From positions 1 through 64,000 of the forward strand of contig CAYNIW010000001.1 in assembly GCA_964397545.1 (NCBI GenBank): a DNA stretch of 64,000 nt, written 5' to 3'. Made by a program: the position numbers and the translations under genes. The DNA is from JAFGIG01 sp964397545. Its GTDB lineage: Bacteria; SDB-A. A model generated the notes under the pieces. The model worked only from the letters and a program-made list of their open reading frames with translations, did not search any database and was not told where the DNA came from. Numbering within the stretch: position 1 is the stretch's first letter; each line of letters starts with the position of its first letter. Shown piece by piece: positions 47,083-55,312 of the stretch.

Positions 47083-48060
47083 TTAAACCGATACTTCAAG
47101 ATTTACTATATCCATTACGGCTTTATAGACTTCATCTACCGATATGATTTTCATGCATTCGGTGTCTTTTTTAGGGCATTTTTTTTCGAAACACGGACTG
47201 CAGGGCAGGTCTTTGAAAATTACGACGCTCCTGCCGCCTCCCCAGGGAGATGTCCATACCGGCGAGCTTGAGCCGAAAAGGGAGACTGTGCTCACGCCGA
47301 GAGAGGAGGCAAGGTGCATGCTACCTGTGTCTCCCGATATCAGAACGGATGCTTTAGAAAGGATAAATGGCAGGTCTTTTAAGTCTGTTCTTGATGACAA
47401 ATTGACGACTCCTTGACAAAGGTTTTCCCATCCCGACAGATTCCTGACTCCTATGAGGACGACTTTTTTTGTATTTTTTATCTTTTGAATTAACTCCATC
47501 CATTTTCGATCTTCCCACATCTTTGTTTCTCCGTAAGCGGCGCCGGGGTCAATCGCGACGAAACCTTTCAATGGTTCAAAAATTTTTGCCGTTTTCTCCG
47601 TTGGTTTTGGAATCCAGAAAGAAATCATACCGGGAGGAGGAGACGAGAGGTGCTTTTGGAATAATCTGAAGTAGTTGTATCTGAAGTGTTCCTTTTTGTG
47701 GTCTTTGAGCTTATATTTTTTTGTCAGGAGAAAACCCCTCGAGTCGCTGGAGTAACCTATCCTCTCTTTTATTCCAGCCAAAAAGACAAGAAGGGCGGAT
47801 GAAAAAGACTTAGGCAATATATAGCATTGATCCGGAGATTCCTTTTTTAATGAAGAAACCGCCCTGAAAAATCCGCAAAAATTTTTGTTTACCGAAATGA
47901 ATGAATCTGAACCGGGAAAATCTTTGAAAAGCCCTTCGAGCGATTTTCTGCCTATCAGTATTACAGAAGCATTGATGTTTTCATTCTTAATCCAGCTGAT
48001 AACAGAAGAAGTTACAACCGCGTCTCCCAGATGATTAGGAAGATATATGGCTATTTTCAA
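47083..48060 (-). CDS. Glycosyltransferase family 9 (heptosyltransferase-like)
   Basis: 325 residues. The GT-B fold of heptosyltransferases is visible: IYLPNHLGDAVVTSSVISWI at the N-terminus, VAIDPGAAYGETKMW in the donor domain, and GDTGSMHLASSLGVSTVSLF near the sugar-nucleotide site. It probably adds heptose or another sugar to LPS core. It overlaps the upstream GT9 gene by 26 nt. A C-terminal CSPCFEKKCPKKDTECM segment is common in this family. Confidence 0.88.
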   Translation of the reverse strand: MKIAIYLPNHLGDAVVTSSVISWIKNENINASVILIGRKSLEGLFKDFPGSDSFISVNKNFCGFFRAVSSLKKESPDQCYILPKSFSSALLVFLAGIKERIGYSSDSRGFLLTKKYKLKDHKKEHFRYNYFRLFQKHLSSPPPGMISFWIPKPTEKTAKIFEPLKGFVAIDPGAAYGETKMWEDRKWMELIQKIKNTKKVVLIGVRNLSGWENLCQGVVNLSSRTDLKDLPFILSKASVLISGDTGSMHLASSLGVSTVSLFGSSSPVWTSPWGGGRSVVIFKDLPCSPCFEKKCPKKDTECMKIISVDEVYKAVMDIVNLEVSV

Positions 48061-49012
48061 TGATTTCTTTCGCTTTAATGAATATCATATCCGAAGAAAA
48101 ATATTTTTTGCAGGCAAAAAGATTTTTTTCGCATTTATTTCTGCCGTGAAGCGAGCATGGAGAGCATTCGAGATCCGGAACGAGCGTCACCGAGTCTTTT
48201 CTCCACGGCTTGAATCCGAAAAAAGGCGAGGTGGAACAGAAAACTGCGACCACCGGGGTTCCGACAGCTTCCGATACGTGCATCGGTCCGGAGTCGCTTG
48301 TAATAAGAACAGAAGATATACTGAGAACGGCTTTTAGGTCTTCGAGATCGGATGTTTTTCCTCTCATGTCAATATCAACCGGAATGTTAAACGAGTTTTT
48401 TGGACCTAAAAGCAGTGTTTTAACTCCGGACAGAGAAAGTTTTTTTGACACTGAGGAGGCTGTTTCCTGGTCAATCATTTTTGATCTGACGGCAGAATGA
48501 CAGTGAATGGCGGCGATCAAGCCTTTTCCGGTAATTTTCAAATTTTTTTTTATTGCTCTTTGTTCTACGAAAAGTTTTGGTTCTGGGGAGGGTTTTGTGC
48601 TGAAACCCAGTTTTTGAAGAGACTCCGCGTAAGCTCTGTAAGTGAAAAAATCAAAATTGCTTCCGGCTCTTAAACGAACTACGCTTCTCCTGTATCTTTT
48701 TTTTGAATCATAGCGCGCAATTTTTTTTCCGATGAGAGCGGACAAGGCAAATGTCCTCAATTTGAGGTGGGCGTCTATAACGAAATCCGGAGAACAAGAC
48801 TTAATCTCTTTAGCGTGAGAGAACAATGATATGGGGGAGTCGTCTCTGAGGAAGAACATTTTTTCTACTCTCGGGTCGCCTTTATAGAGGTTTTCGTATT
48901 CTTTTCTCGTTGCAAAAAAACAGCTTTGCCCTTCGTTTTTAATCGCTTGAAAAAGAGAGGAAAGAAGAACAACATCACCGAGCCGGCCATACCTTAGAAC
49001 GGCAATGTTCAT
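48035..49012 (-). CDS. Glycosyltransferase family 9 (heptosyltransferase-like)
   Basis: About 325 residues from ATG 49012, the point where the GT9 N-terminus MNIAVLRYGRLGDVVLLSSL begins and which overlaps the preceding stop by one base. A longer reading from 49108 adds a 32-residue segment not seen in the family. ITSDSGPMHVSEAVGTPVVA marks the donor site. It is a distinct paralogue of the next gene, suggesting two successive LPS-core transfers. The C-terminal CSPCSLHGRNKCEK is again typical. Confidence 0.87.
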   Translation of the reverse strand: MNIAVLRYGRLGDVVLLSSLFQAIKNEGQSCFFATRKEYENLYKGDPRVEKMFFLRDDSPISLFSHAKEIKSCSPDFVIDAHLKLRTFALSALIGKKIARYDSKKRYRRSVVRLRAGSNFDFFTYRAYAESLQKLGFSTKPSPEPKLFVEQRAIKKNLKITGKGLIAAIHCHSAVRSKMIDQETASSVSKKLSLSGVKTLLLGPKNSFNIPVDIDMRGKTSDLEDLKAVLSISSVLITSDSGPMHVSEAVGTPVVAVFCSTSPFFGFKPWRKDSVTLVPDLECSPCSLHGRNKCEKNLFACKKYFSSDMIFIKAKEIIENSHISS

Positions 49013-49410
49013 CAGTATTGCCAGAAATTGTGCAGACCGGAGGAAAACTCGTATGAGATGCCGGAAAAAACGCCGGCAAGGGCGCTGAAAAGCATAATGC
49101 TTAACCATAAAAGGCCGGCAAATGAAAGAAGAAGGAGGGAATACAATAAGGTTTTATACTTAAAATGCCTTTCGATGTCCGGCGGAAGAAAACGGAGATT
49201 TTTACTCTCTTCCTGAACAGCCCCAAGGGAACCTGAAGCGGAAAAAAGCTGAGAGCCGGATATTATCTGCAGAACTCCGAAGACGACAGTCAGAGGAAAA
49301 AAGCACATTAAGGTTCCGAAGATTATCTCCAGTATTGCACATGATTTCATCCAGAAACTCTTCATGGGAAGGTCTTCTTTTTTTGAAACTTCAGCTGATT
49401 CATAGGGCAA
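49012..49410 (-). CDS. Membrane protein of unknown function
   Basis: 132 residues starting at TTG 49410 with AAGGAG seven bases before it. Two pairs of hydrophobic segments (about 20-50 and 88-115) flank a polar loop. No motif is recognised; the layout resembles small DUF5362-type membrane proteins. It is the first gene of the envelope operon and joins the GT9 gene with a one-base overlap. Confidence 0.6.
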   Translation of the reverse strand: MPYESAEVSKKEDLPMKSFWMKSCAILEIIFGTLMCFFPLTVVFGVLQIISGSQLFSASGSLGAVQEESKNLRFLPPDIERHFKYKTLLYSLLLLSFAGLLWLSIMLFSALAGVFSGISYEFSSGLHNFWQY

Positions 49411-49446
49411 TTCACTTCTCCTTATAATACAAAAACCTCGATTTAG

Positions 49447-49475
49447 ATTATACTTAAGAGAGGATAATGGGTAAA
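49447..49475 (-). promoter_or_regulatory. Promoter of the envelope/LPS operon
   Basis: On the minus strand, TTTACC (plus 49470-49475), a 17-nt spacer and TATAAT (49447-49452) precede the first gene of the run 49410-45936. The -10 box is perfect. Confidence 0.65.
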
Positions 49476-49928
49476 GTTTTTTTTGTTGTATTTTATGGTA
49501 TATCTGATAAAATAAAGGTTATGAGAGATTATTCAGACTTTTTTAACGAGGAGTTCGGCGACTATCTCGATTCTGATGGATTCGTAAAAGCGAGAAACTC
49601 CATTGGAAAGAAACTTCGTGAACTCTGCGAAACCAATGTCAGAAACCTTGAGCTTCTTACCGAGACCAAAATAAGGATATATGAGGATTTTCATGCTCAT
49701 TCTTCTTCCCTTGCGGAAATAATATGTCAGATGCCGGAAAACCTTTATAAAAAAGGCGTGGATCTGGCAACGAAAATTATATTCTGCGGAATTCTTTCGA
49801 GAGTCATGGGAACAGAAGACAGCTTCGACGAGAACATTTCGGATTTTTTCGAATGCGTCATATTCCACATAGCGGTAATAGGCAGAAAACAAAGAGATCT
49901 CAAGAAAAAAAATCTCGACCAGAACTGA
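49467..49928 (+). CDS. Hypothetical soluble protein
   Basis: 153 residues from ATG 49467; an alternative start at 49521 (MRDYSDFFNEEF) removes an odd hydrophobic opening, and both have only weak Shine-Dalgarno sequences. The protein is mostly helical and charged, with LREL, NLELLTETKIRIYEDFHAH and a C-terminal basic tail. No family is recognised. It is transcribed divergently from the envelope operon. Confidence 0.5.
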   Translation: MGKVFFVVFYGISDKIKVMRDYSDFFNEEFGDYLDSDGFVKARNSIGKKLRELCETNVRNLELLTETKIRIYEDFHAHSSSLAEIICQMPENLYKKGVDLATKIIFCGILSRVMGTEDSFDENISDFFECVIFHIAVIGRKQRDLKKKNLDQN

Positions 49929-50117
49929 ATTACTTGATTTATGCCGTAAATCCTGCCCTGTCTCTGCGGTGTTTATTTCCACCAAGTTTTGGCTAAGAGA
50001 AATATAAGCAGGTGTCTTTTCATATTGCTTTGAAAGTCTCTATAGCCGATAATCTAAAAGTTGAATGAAATTTTTTTAGTTTTTTGATCAAACTTCTGTT
50101 ATGAAAAGGAGGAAATA

Positions 50118-50579
50118 GTGATACCCTTTATTCTGTCTCTCTTATCACAATATACATCCTCTGGCAGTTACGATTATGACACCGAAGGTATTGCCGGAAC
50201 TTTTATGGCTCTCGGTATAATTTGGATAATTGTGATAGGGCTTCTGTATCTTGCGGTTTTCGTCTTTCAGATTATCGTGTTGTGGAGAATATTCGCCAAA
50301 ACCGGTTATTCCGGCGCTCTGAGCCTCTTTGTGCTTTTGCCGGGCTTAGGACATCTTGTTCTTCTCATATTTTCTCTTGTCTTGGCGTTTTCTAAGTGGC
50401 CGATAGAGAAAGAGCTCGAGGATTACAAAATGAGGCTTTACGGAAAACCTTACAACGCCCAGGGCTCTCAGGGGACTAACATCTATTTCCAACAGCAAAA
50501 TCCTCAGCAGCAGACTCCGCAGCAGCAAAAGCCCCAGCAACAGACGCCGCCCCCGCCTCCCCCGCCTCCGACAGCTTAG
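50118..50579 (+). CDS. Membrane protein with Gln/Pro-rich tail
   Basis: 153 residues from GTG 50118, preceded by AAAGGAGG. Two long hydrophobic segments (about 25-55 and 65-92) are followed by a polar region, then a low-complexity tail of repeated QQ-P units (PQQQTPQQQKPQQQ) ending in eight prolines. The membrane part resembles DUF5684-type signal-peptidase-associated domains in layout only. The tail may be a flexible linker or interaction site. Function unknown. Confidence 0.65.
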   Translation: MIPFILSLLSQYTSSGSYDYDTEGIAGTFMALGIIWIIVIGLLYLAVFVFQIIVLWRIFAKTGYSGALSLFVLLPGLGHLVLLIFSLVLAFSKWPIEKELEDYKMRLYGKPYNAQGSQGTNIYFQQQNPQQQTPQQQKPQQQTPPPPPPPPTA

Positions 50580-50608
50580 ATTAGGAAAAACATAAAAAAG
50601 GAGAAAAG

Positions 50609-51121
50609 ATGAAAATACTGCTGATCTTTTCCTTGCTTTCATCTCTTTCATTAGCCGCAAACACTGCGCCCTTGCTGAGGTTTGGAACAACGGTATCGCT
50701 CTGGGATCCTCCAGGAGACGCAAATTATGCACCTATAATCGAATCATGGGCAGAGTATTATGTTTTATCTGTTTTTTCTCTCAGAGGGACGGGTGCATAT
50801 TCCACGTGGTCCCATGACACGATCACTTATACTCACAGGAGAGGGACCCTCGACGCGATATTCAGGCCTGATATCGGGACGGGTTTTGAAGTTGGATTAG
50901 GCGGAGGTCTCGGATTCTATGAAACTAAAACCTCCATAACAGGAGACGAAGACGAAGGGACTCTGGGAATACAGGCGCTCGGAGACCTGAATTACGCAAT
51001 TTCAAATAATATCGGCCTCAATTTTGCGGCAAGGGCGATAGTTCCTGATCTGAACAAGTCATCTGAAATACTGTGGCAGTTCGGCGGAGGCATCACGGGG
51101 GAACTTCAGCTCGGCTACTGA
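50609..51121 (+). CDS. Putative outer-membrane beta-barrel protein
   Basis: 170 residues with a signal peptide (MKILLIFSLLSSLSLAA) and a mature region of amphipathic strands: GFEVGLGGGLGFYETKTSI, LGDLNYAISNNIGLNFAARA, and a closing GGGITGELQLGY. This fits an eight-stranded barrel. GGAG precedes the start, 29 bases after the previous gene. Its stop lies two bases before the hisS start, so the two are probably cotranscribed. Function unknown. Confidence 0.68.
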   Translation: MKILLIFSLLSSLSLAANTAPLLRFGTTVSLWDPPGDANYAPIIESWAEYYVLSVFSLRGTGAYSTWSHDTITYTHRRGTLDAIFRPDIGTGFEVGLGGGLGFYETKTSITGDEDEGTLGIQALGDLNYAISNNIGLNFAARAIVPDLNKSSEILWQFGGGITGELQLGY

Positions 51122-51122
51122 A

Positions 51123-52394
51123 ATGACTCTTCAGCCGGTCAGAGGAATGCGGGATTTCTATCCCGAGGATATGAGAAAAAGAGAGTGGCTTTTTTCCGTT
51201 TGGCGGGAAGCGTCTCTTCTTTACGGTTTTGAACCTTATGACGCGCCGGTAGTGGAAAACCTCGACCTTCTCAGGAGGAAAGCAGGCGAAGATATTGCCG
51301 AACAGCTCTACTCATTCAAAGATAAATCCGGGAGAGAGATAGCTCTAAGAGCTGAAATGACCCCTTCACTCGCGAGAATGATCGCTTCTCGGCAGAATTC
51401 AATATCTATGCCCGCTAAATGGTATGCCTTAGCGCAGTGTTTCAGGTATGAAAGAATGACGAAAGGCAGAAAAAGAGAGCACTTTCAGTGGAATGCCGAT
51501 ATACTCGGCGTAGACGACATTTCGGCGGAAACAGAGATAATCTCCCTTCTCGTTTTCGCTTTGAAAAAAATGGGATTTAGCAGTGAAGACGTTGTCGTCA
51601 GGATAAACAGCAGAAAAATAATTGAAGAGATACTGAGCAAAGTCGGCGTTCCATCTGAGCTGTTCTCTCAAACCATGATAATCATTGATAAAAAAGACAA
51701 AATTCCTTCAGAAGAACTTAAACTTATGCTGGGTGAAGTTCCTTTGAAAAGAGATATGCCGGAAAGGATTCTCGAAGCGGTCGAAAAATGTTCCTCGGGC
51801 GGGGCAAGAGATTTTTTGGGCGATGGAGAAAATATAAGGCAAATTGACGCTCTTATCGAAAACTTAGGAGATTTTTCCGAATTTGTCAGGTTTGACGTTT
51901 CTGTTGTGAGAGGCCTTTCTTACTACACCGGTATTGTTTTCGAGGCGTTCGGTAAAAAAGCCGGCAAAAGGGCAATAGCGGGTGGAGGTAGATACGCAAG
52001 CCTTCTTGAAAAAATCGGAGGAGCTCCTCTTTCCGGTGTAGGTTTCGGATTCGGAGATGTCGTAATACTGGATGTTCTGGAAGAATCCGGAAAAATTCCG
52101 TTTACAGGAATGAACCTCGATTACTATATTATCCCCTATTCCAAAGACCATTTGCCCCATGCTTTTGAAATAGCCCGGCATGTTCGGGACAAAGGTTTTT
52201 CGGCTGATATAGATTTTAAGTGCAGAAAAGTAAAAACCGCTTTGTCGGAAGGATCAAAAAAAAACGCCTTGTTCTGCGTGATGATTTTCCCGGAAGAACT
52301 CAAAGACGGCATGATAAAATTAAAAAACATGAAGACGAAGGAAGAAAAGACCTTATCTGCCGACGAGTTTTTTGACAGCAGTATATCAACCTGA
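51123..52394 (+). CDS. hisS: Histidyl-tRNA synthetase
   Basis: 423 residues. It shows class II motif 1 (PVRGMRDFYPEDMRKREWLF and following), motif 2 with CFRYERMTKGRKREHFQWNAD, the histidine-specific RGLSYYTGIVFEA, and motif 3 region GVGFGFGDVV. The C-terminal anticodon-binding domain runs from about 325. It charges tRNA-His. It begins right after the barrel gene and is followed after 38 bases by mnmG. Confidence 0.97.
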   Translation: MTLQPVRGMRDFYPEDMRKREWLFSVWREASLLYGFEPYDAPVVENLDLLRRKAGEDIAEQLYSFKDKSGREIALRAEMTPSLARMIASRQNSISMPAKWYALAQCFRYERMTKGRKREHFQWNADILGVDDISAETEIISLLVFALKKMGFSSEDVVVRINSRKIIEEILSKVGVPSELFSQTMIIIDKKDKIPSEELKLMLGEVPLKRDMPERILEAVEKCSSGGARDFLGDGENIRQIDALIENLGDFSEFVRFDVSVVRGLSYYTGIVFEAFGKKAGKRAIAGGGRYASLLEKIGGAPLSGVGFGFGDVVILDVLEESGKIPFTGMNLDYYIIPYSKDHLPHAFEIARHVRDKGFSADIDFKCRKVKTALSEGSKKNALFCVMIFPEELKDGMIKLKNMKTKEEKTLSADEFFDSSIST

Positions 52395-52432
52395 AATGAC
52401 ACTTTCACAGCTTAATAGAGAAAACCCCTAAA

Positions 52433-54253
52433 ATGGAATATACGCAAGTAGCGGTAATTGGCGGCGGCCATGCCGGGTGCGAAGCCGCGATAGCGGCTTC
52501 AAAAATCGCCTCGGAAGTTTTTTTAGTGACGGCTCAGGCTGAGAAAATCGGCCATCTCTCCTGCAATCCAGCTGTAGGAGGGCAGGCGAAAAGCCATCTC
52601 GTTCATGAAATTGATTTTCTCGGAGGAGCGATAGGTTTTGTCGCCGATCAATCCGGAATACAATTCAGGACACTCAGAGCAGGAAGGGGCCCGGCTCTCA
52701 GGGCTTTGAGAATCCAGGTTGACAGAAGCCTTTTCATAAAAAACATCCAAAGAGAGATATTTTCAAAAAACAACATAAAAGTTGTAAGGGCAGAAGCGAC
52801 CGGTATTGTCACGGAAAGCGGCAGAATTAAGGCAATCGAGACCACCGAAGGGCTTATAAAATGCGATTCCGCTGTTTTAGCTCCCGGAACTTTTCTCAAC
52901 GGAATAATGTTCACGGGTTTTGAAAAGATAGAAGGAGGCAGAAGAGGAGACCATACATCTGTTTTACTCAGTAAAGATATGTCTGAAAAAGGATTTATTC
53001 TCGAAAGGCTAAAAACGGGGACATGTCCGAGAATTGACGGAAGGACTGTAGATTATTCCCAAATGACGGAACAGAAGGGTGATGAAAATCCCTATCCTTT
53101 TTCCTGGCGTTCCGAAAGAAAAAGTTTGAAAAATTATGTTTCCTGTTTTGTAACAAAAACGGAACTTGGGACTCACGATATAATAAGAAAGAACATTGAC
53201 AGAAGCCCTCTTTTTTCGGGCATGATAACAGGAAAAGGGCCTCCTTTCTGCCCTTCAATAGAAGATAAGGTAATGAGGTTCGGCGACAGATCGGGACATC
53301 CGGTTTATGTCGAACCCGAAGGACTCGAAGATGACTTAAAATATCTCGCCGGCCTTTCGACTTCACTCCCTTGCGATGTTCAGGAAGAGATACTCAAAAG
53401 CATTCGCGGACTGCAGGATGCCGTAATTGTAGTTCCCGGTTATGCAGTAGAATACGATTATATCCAGCCTACAAACCTTTACCCGACTCTGGAGACAAAG
53501 CTCGTATCGGGATTATTCACCGCAGGTCAGATAAACGGAACGTCAGGATATGAGGAAGCCGCCGGCCAGGGAGTTGTTGCCGGAATAAACGCCGCATCCT
53601 TCGCCGAAGGGCTTGAAAAAATCTTGATAAGAAGAGACCAAGCTTATATAGGAGTAATGATAGACGATCTCGTAAGCAGAGGCGTCAACGAACCATACAG
53701 GCTTTTCACTTCACGCGCCGAATACAGATTGCTGTTGAGGAAAGACAACGCAGGGCAGAGACTTTTAGAAATATCGGAAAAATACGGACTAATTCAAAGA
53801 GAACAAACCCAAAGTATTAGAAATCTCGAAAAAGAAGCCCAGGAAATCATGAGTAAACTCAGAAAAAAGTTTTTGATATCTTCTATCAAGTCCGGCAGGG
53901 AAAAAACTGAAGAAATTCCCTTCATAGCCGAAGCATTTTCCGGAATGTCGGACAAACAGCGCGAATACGTCGCCCAAAGAATTGAATCGGAGATAATTTA
54001 CGACGGTTACATTCAGCATCAAATAGAAGAAGCGTCTAAAATGAAACTCTATGAAGACATGGAAATTCCGGAAGGAATAGATTTTTGGAGCATTAAGAAT
54101 GTATCCAATTCAGCCAAAGAAATGTTCTCAAACGTAAAACCGGCCAACATCGGTCAAGCTTCGAGACTGCCGGATGTTTCTCCTTCTGATATCTTTTCGC
54201 TCATGGTCAAAATACAATGTATTAGAAAAACTGGTCTTGACAAAAAACACTAA
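52433..54253 (+). CDS. mnmG: tRNA uridine-34 carboxymethylaminomethyl synthesis enzyme MnmG
   Basis: 606 residues, close to the usual 620-630. The FAD-binding GGGHAGCEAAIAASK opens the protein. The MnmG signatures SCNPAVGGQAKSHLVHEIDF and APGTFLNG follow, then NLYPTLETKLVSGLFTAGQI and GTSGYEEAAGQGVVAGINAA. The C-terminus RLPDVSPSDI is the tRNA-binding helical domain. With MnmE it modifies wobble uridine. The rplM promoter lies within its last codons. Confidence 0.97.
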   Translation: MEYTQVAVIGGGHAGCEAAIAASKIASEVFLVTAQAEKIGHLSCNPAVGGQAKSHLVHEIDFLGGAIGFVADQSGIQFRTLRAGRGPALRALRIQVDRSLFIKNIQREIFSKNNIKVVRAEATGIVTESGRIKAIETTEGLIKCDSAVLAPGTFLNGIMFTGFEKIEGGRRGDHTSVLLSKDMSEKGFILERLKTGTCPRIDGRTVDYSQMTEQKGDENPYPFSWRSERKSLKNYVSCFVTKTELGTHDIIRKNIDRSPLFSGMITGKGPPFCPSIEDKVMRFGDRSGHPVYVEPEGLEDDLKYLAGLSTSLPCDVQEEILKSIRGLQDAVIVVPGYAVEYDYIQPTNLYPTLETKLVSGLFTAGQINGTSGYEEAAGQGVVAGINAASFAEGLEKILIRRDQAYIGVMIDDLVSRGVNEPYRLFTSRAEYRLLLRKDNAGQRLLEISEKYGLIQREQTQSIRNLEKEAQEIMSKLRKKFLISSIKSGREKTEEIPFIAEAFSGMSDKQREYVAQRIESEIIYDGYIQHQIEEASKMKLYEDMEIPEGIDFWSIKNVSNSAKEMFSNVKPANIGQASRLPDVSPSDIFSLMVKIQCIRKTGLDKKH

Positions 54254-54265
54254 TGCCGATAAAAT
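54237..54265 (+). promoter_or_regulatory. Promoter of rplM-rpsI
   Basis: TTGACA (54237-54242), an exact 17-nt spacer and TAAAAT (54260-54265) overlap the end of mnmG. Initiation near 54272 would leave a leader of about 95 nt before rplM, which holds the hairpin at 54313-54340. Confidence 0.78.
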
Positions 54266-54312
54266 ACAAATCTTTGAATTTTTACGCGAAAAGGCTTTCC
54301 TGTTAAAGTCTT

Positions 54313-54340
54313 AAGATGGTCTGCCGGAGGCGATCGTCTT
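54313..54340 (+). promoter_or_regulatory. Candidate L13 leader hairpin
   Basis: AAGATGGTC (54313-54321) pairs with GATCGTCTT (54332-54340) through nine pairs including G-U, capped by GCC/GGC around GGA. The self-complementary CTTAAG occurs just before it (54310-54315) and again over the rplM start (54363-54368), so the two could pair and mask the start codon. L13 represses its own operon in other bacteria; the link here is inferred. Confidence 0.45.
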
Positions 54341-54367
54341 GTCATATATCATAAAAGGAGCGCTTAA

Positions 54368-54796
54368 GTGAAAACGTATGTGCCTAAGCAAGGCGAAATA
54401 ACTAAAAAATGGGTGGTAGTCGACGCCAAAGATAAGCCTCTCGGAAGAATCGCATCCGGAATAGCGAAAATCCTGCGAGGAAAAACTAAACCTAATTTCA
54501 CGCCGTTTCTCGACTGTGGAGACAATGTTATATGCATTAATGCCGAAAAAGTCATGTTGACAGGTAAAAAACTCGACCAGAAAATCTATTGGAGACATTC
54601 CGGATATATAAGCGGCCTCACCTTGAGAACAGCAAGACAAGTCCTTCAGAGAAACCCCGAAAGAGTTATCGAAAAAGCAGTTAAGGGTATGCTGCCTAAA
54701 GGGCCTCTCGGAAGAAAAATGCTGAAAAACTTAAAAGTCTGCAAAGGAAGCCAGCACAGACACTCTGCGCAGAAGCCCGAACAGATAAGCATTTAG
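54368..54796 (+). CDS. rplM: 50S ribosomal protein L13
   Basis: 142 residues from GTG 54368, with AAAGGAG seven bases upstream. WVVVDAKDKPLGRIASGIAK and LRGKTKPNFTPFLDCGDNV are the conserved N-terminal blocks; VEKAVKGMLPKGPLGRKML is the classic C-terminal block. It binds 23S rRNA early in 50S assembly and is paired with rpsI as in most bacteria. Confidence 0.98.
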   Translation: MKTYVPKQGEITKKWVVVDAKDKPLGRIASGIAKILRGKTKPNFTPFLDCGDNVICINAEKVMLTGKKLDQKIYWRHSGYISGLTLRTARQVLQRNPERVIEKAVKGMLPKGPLGRKMLKNLKVCKGSQHRHSAQKPEQISI

Positions 54797-54806
54797 GAGG
54801 AAGAAA

Positions 54807-55211
54807 GTGACTGAAGAGATTCAGAAAGCGGAAAATATAAACACCGGCAGGAGAAAAACTGCCGTCGCGAGGGTCAGGCTCGTCCCGGGTTCAGGCAAAA
54901 GAATGATAAACGGAAGGAGATTCGGCGATTACTTTAAGAGAGGAAGCGTGCTGACTCATATTGAATCCCCTTTGAAGATGATGAATCTTAGTGAAAAATT
55001 CGATGTGCTCGCTAAAGTTCACGGAGGAGGAGTCACTGGCCAGGCCGGAGCCCTTCAGCTCGGTATATCGCGTTCAATAGCAAAGCTTTTCCCGGAGAAA
55101 AAGGCGGAATTGAGAAAACACGGCTTTTTGACAAGAAACGCCAAAGTCGTCGAAAGGAAAAAGTACGGAAGGCCGAAAGCCAGAAAAAGATTTCAGTTTT
55201 CCAAGAGGTAA
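54807..55211 (+). CDS. rpsI: 30S ribosomal protein S9
   Basis: 134 residues from GTG 54807, with AGGAGG just upstream. TGRRKTAVARVRLVPGSGK and the C-terminal YGRPKARKRFQFSKR tail, whose last Arg contacts P-site tRNA, identify S9. It is ten bases downstream of rplM, in the standard L13-S9 operon. Confidence 0.98.
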   Translation: MTEEIQKAENINTGRRKTAVARVRLVPGSGKRMINGRRFGDYFKRGSVLTHIESPLKMMNLSEKFDVLAKVHGGGVTGQAGALQLGISRSIAKLFPEKKAELRKHGFLTRNAKVVERKKYGRPKARKRFQFSKR

Positions 55212-55238
55212 TAGCACACAAAAAATCACATGGCTTGA

Positions 55239-55302
55239 GCCCGTTTGGGTCCTGATAATATCAGGTTGGCGGGCGATGACGGTCATGGTCGGAGAACCCA
55301 AA
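55239..55302 (+). promoter_or_regulatory. Pseudoknotted rpsB leader RNA candidate
   Basis: An outer stem GCCCG (55239-55243) with CGGGC (55270-55274) encloses a perfect inner stem CCTGATA (55251-55257) with TATCAGG (55259-55265). The strand between them, TTTGGGT (55244-55250), is the exact complement of ACCCAAA (55296-55302), which runs into the rpsB Shine-Dalgarno AAAGGAGG. Pairing would form a pseudoknot and hide the ribosome site. S2 autoregulates rpsB in E. coli; a similar role is inferred here. Confidence 0.6.
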
Positions 55303-55312
55303 AGGAGGATTA

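Noticed and set aside
49929..50117. RNA gene or promoter in the 189-base gap before the Gln/Pro-tail gene
   Set aside because: TTGAAA and GATAAT-like boxes occur but with spacing of 12, and no stable hairpin or tRNA-like fold is visible.
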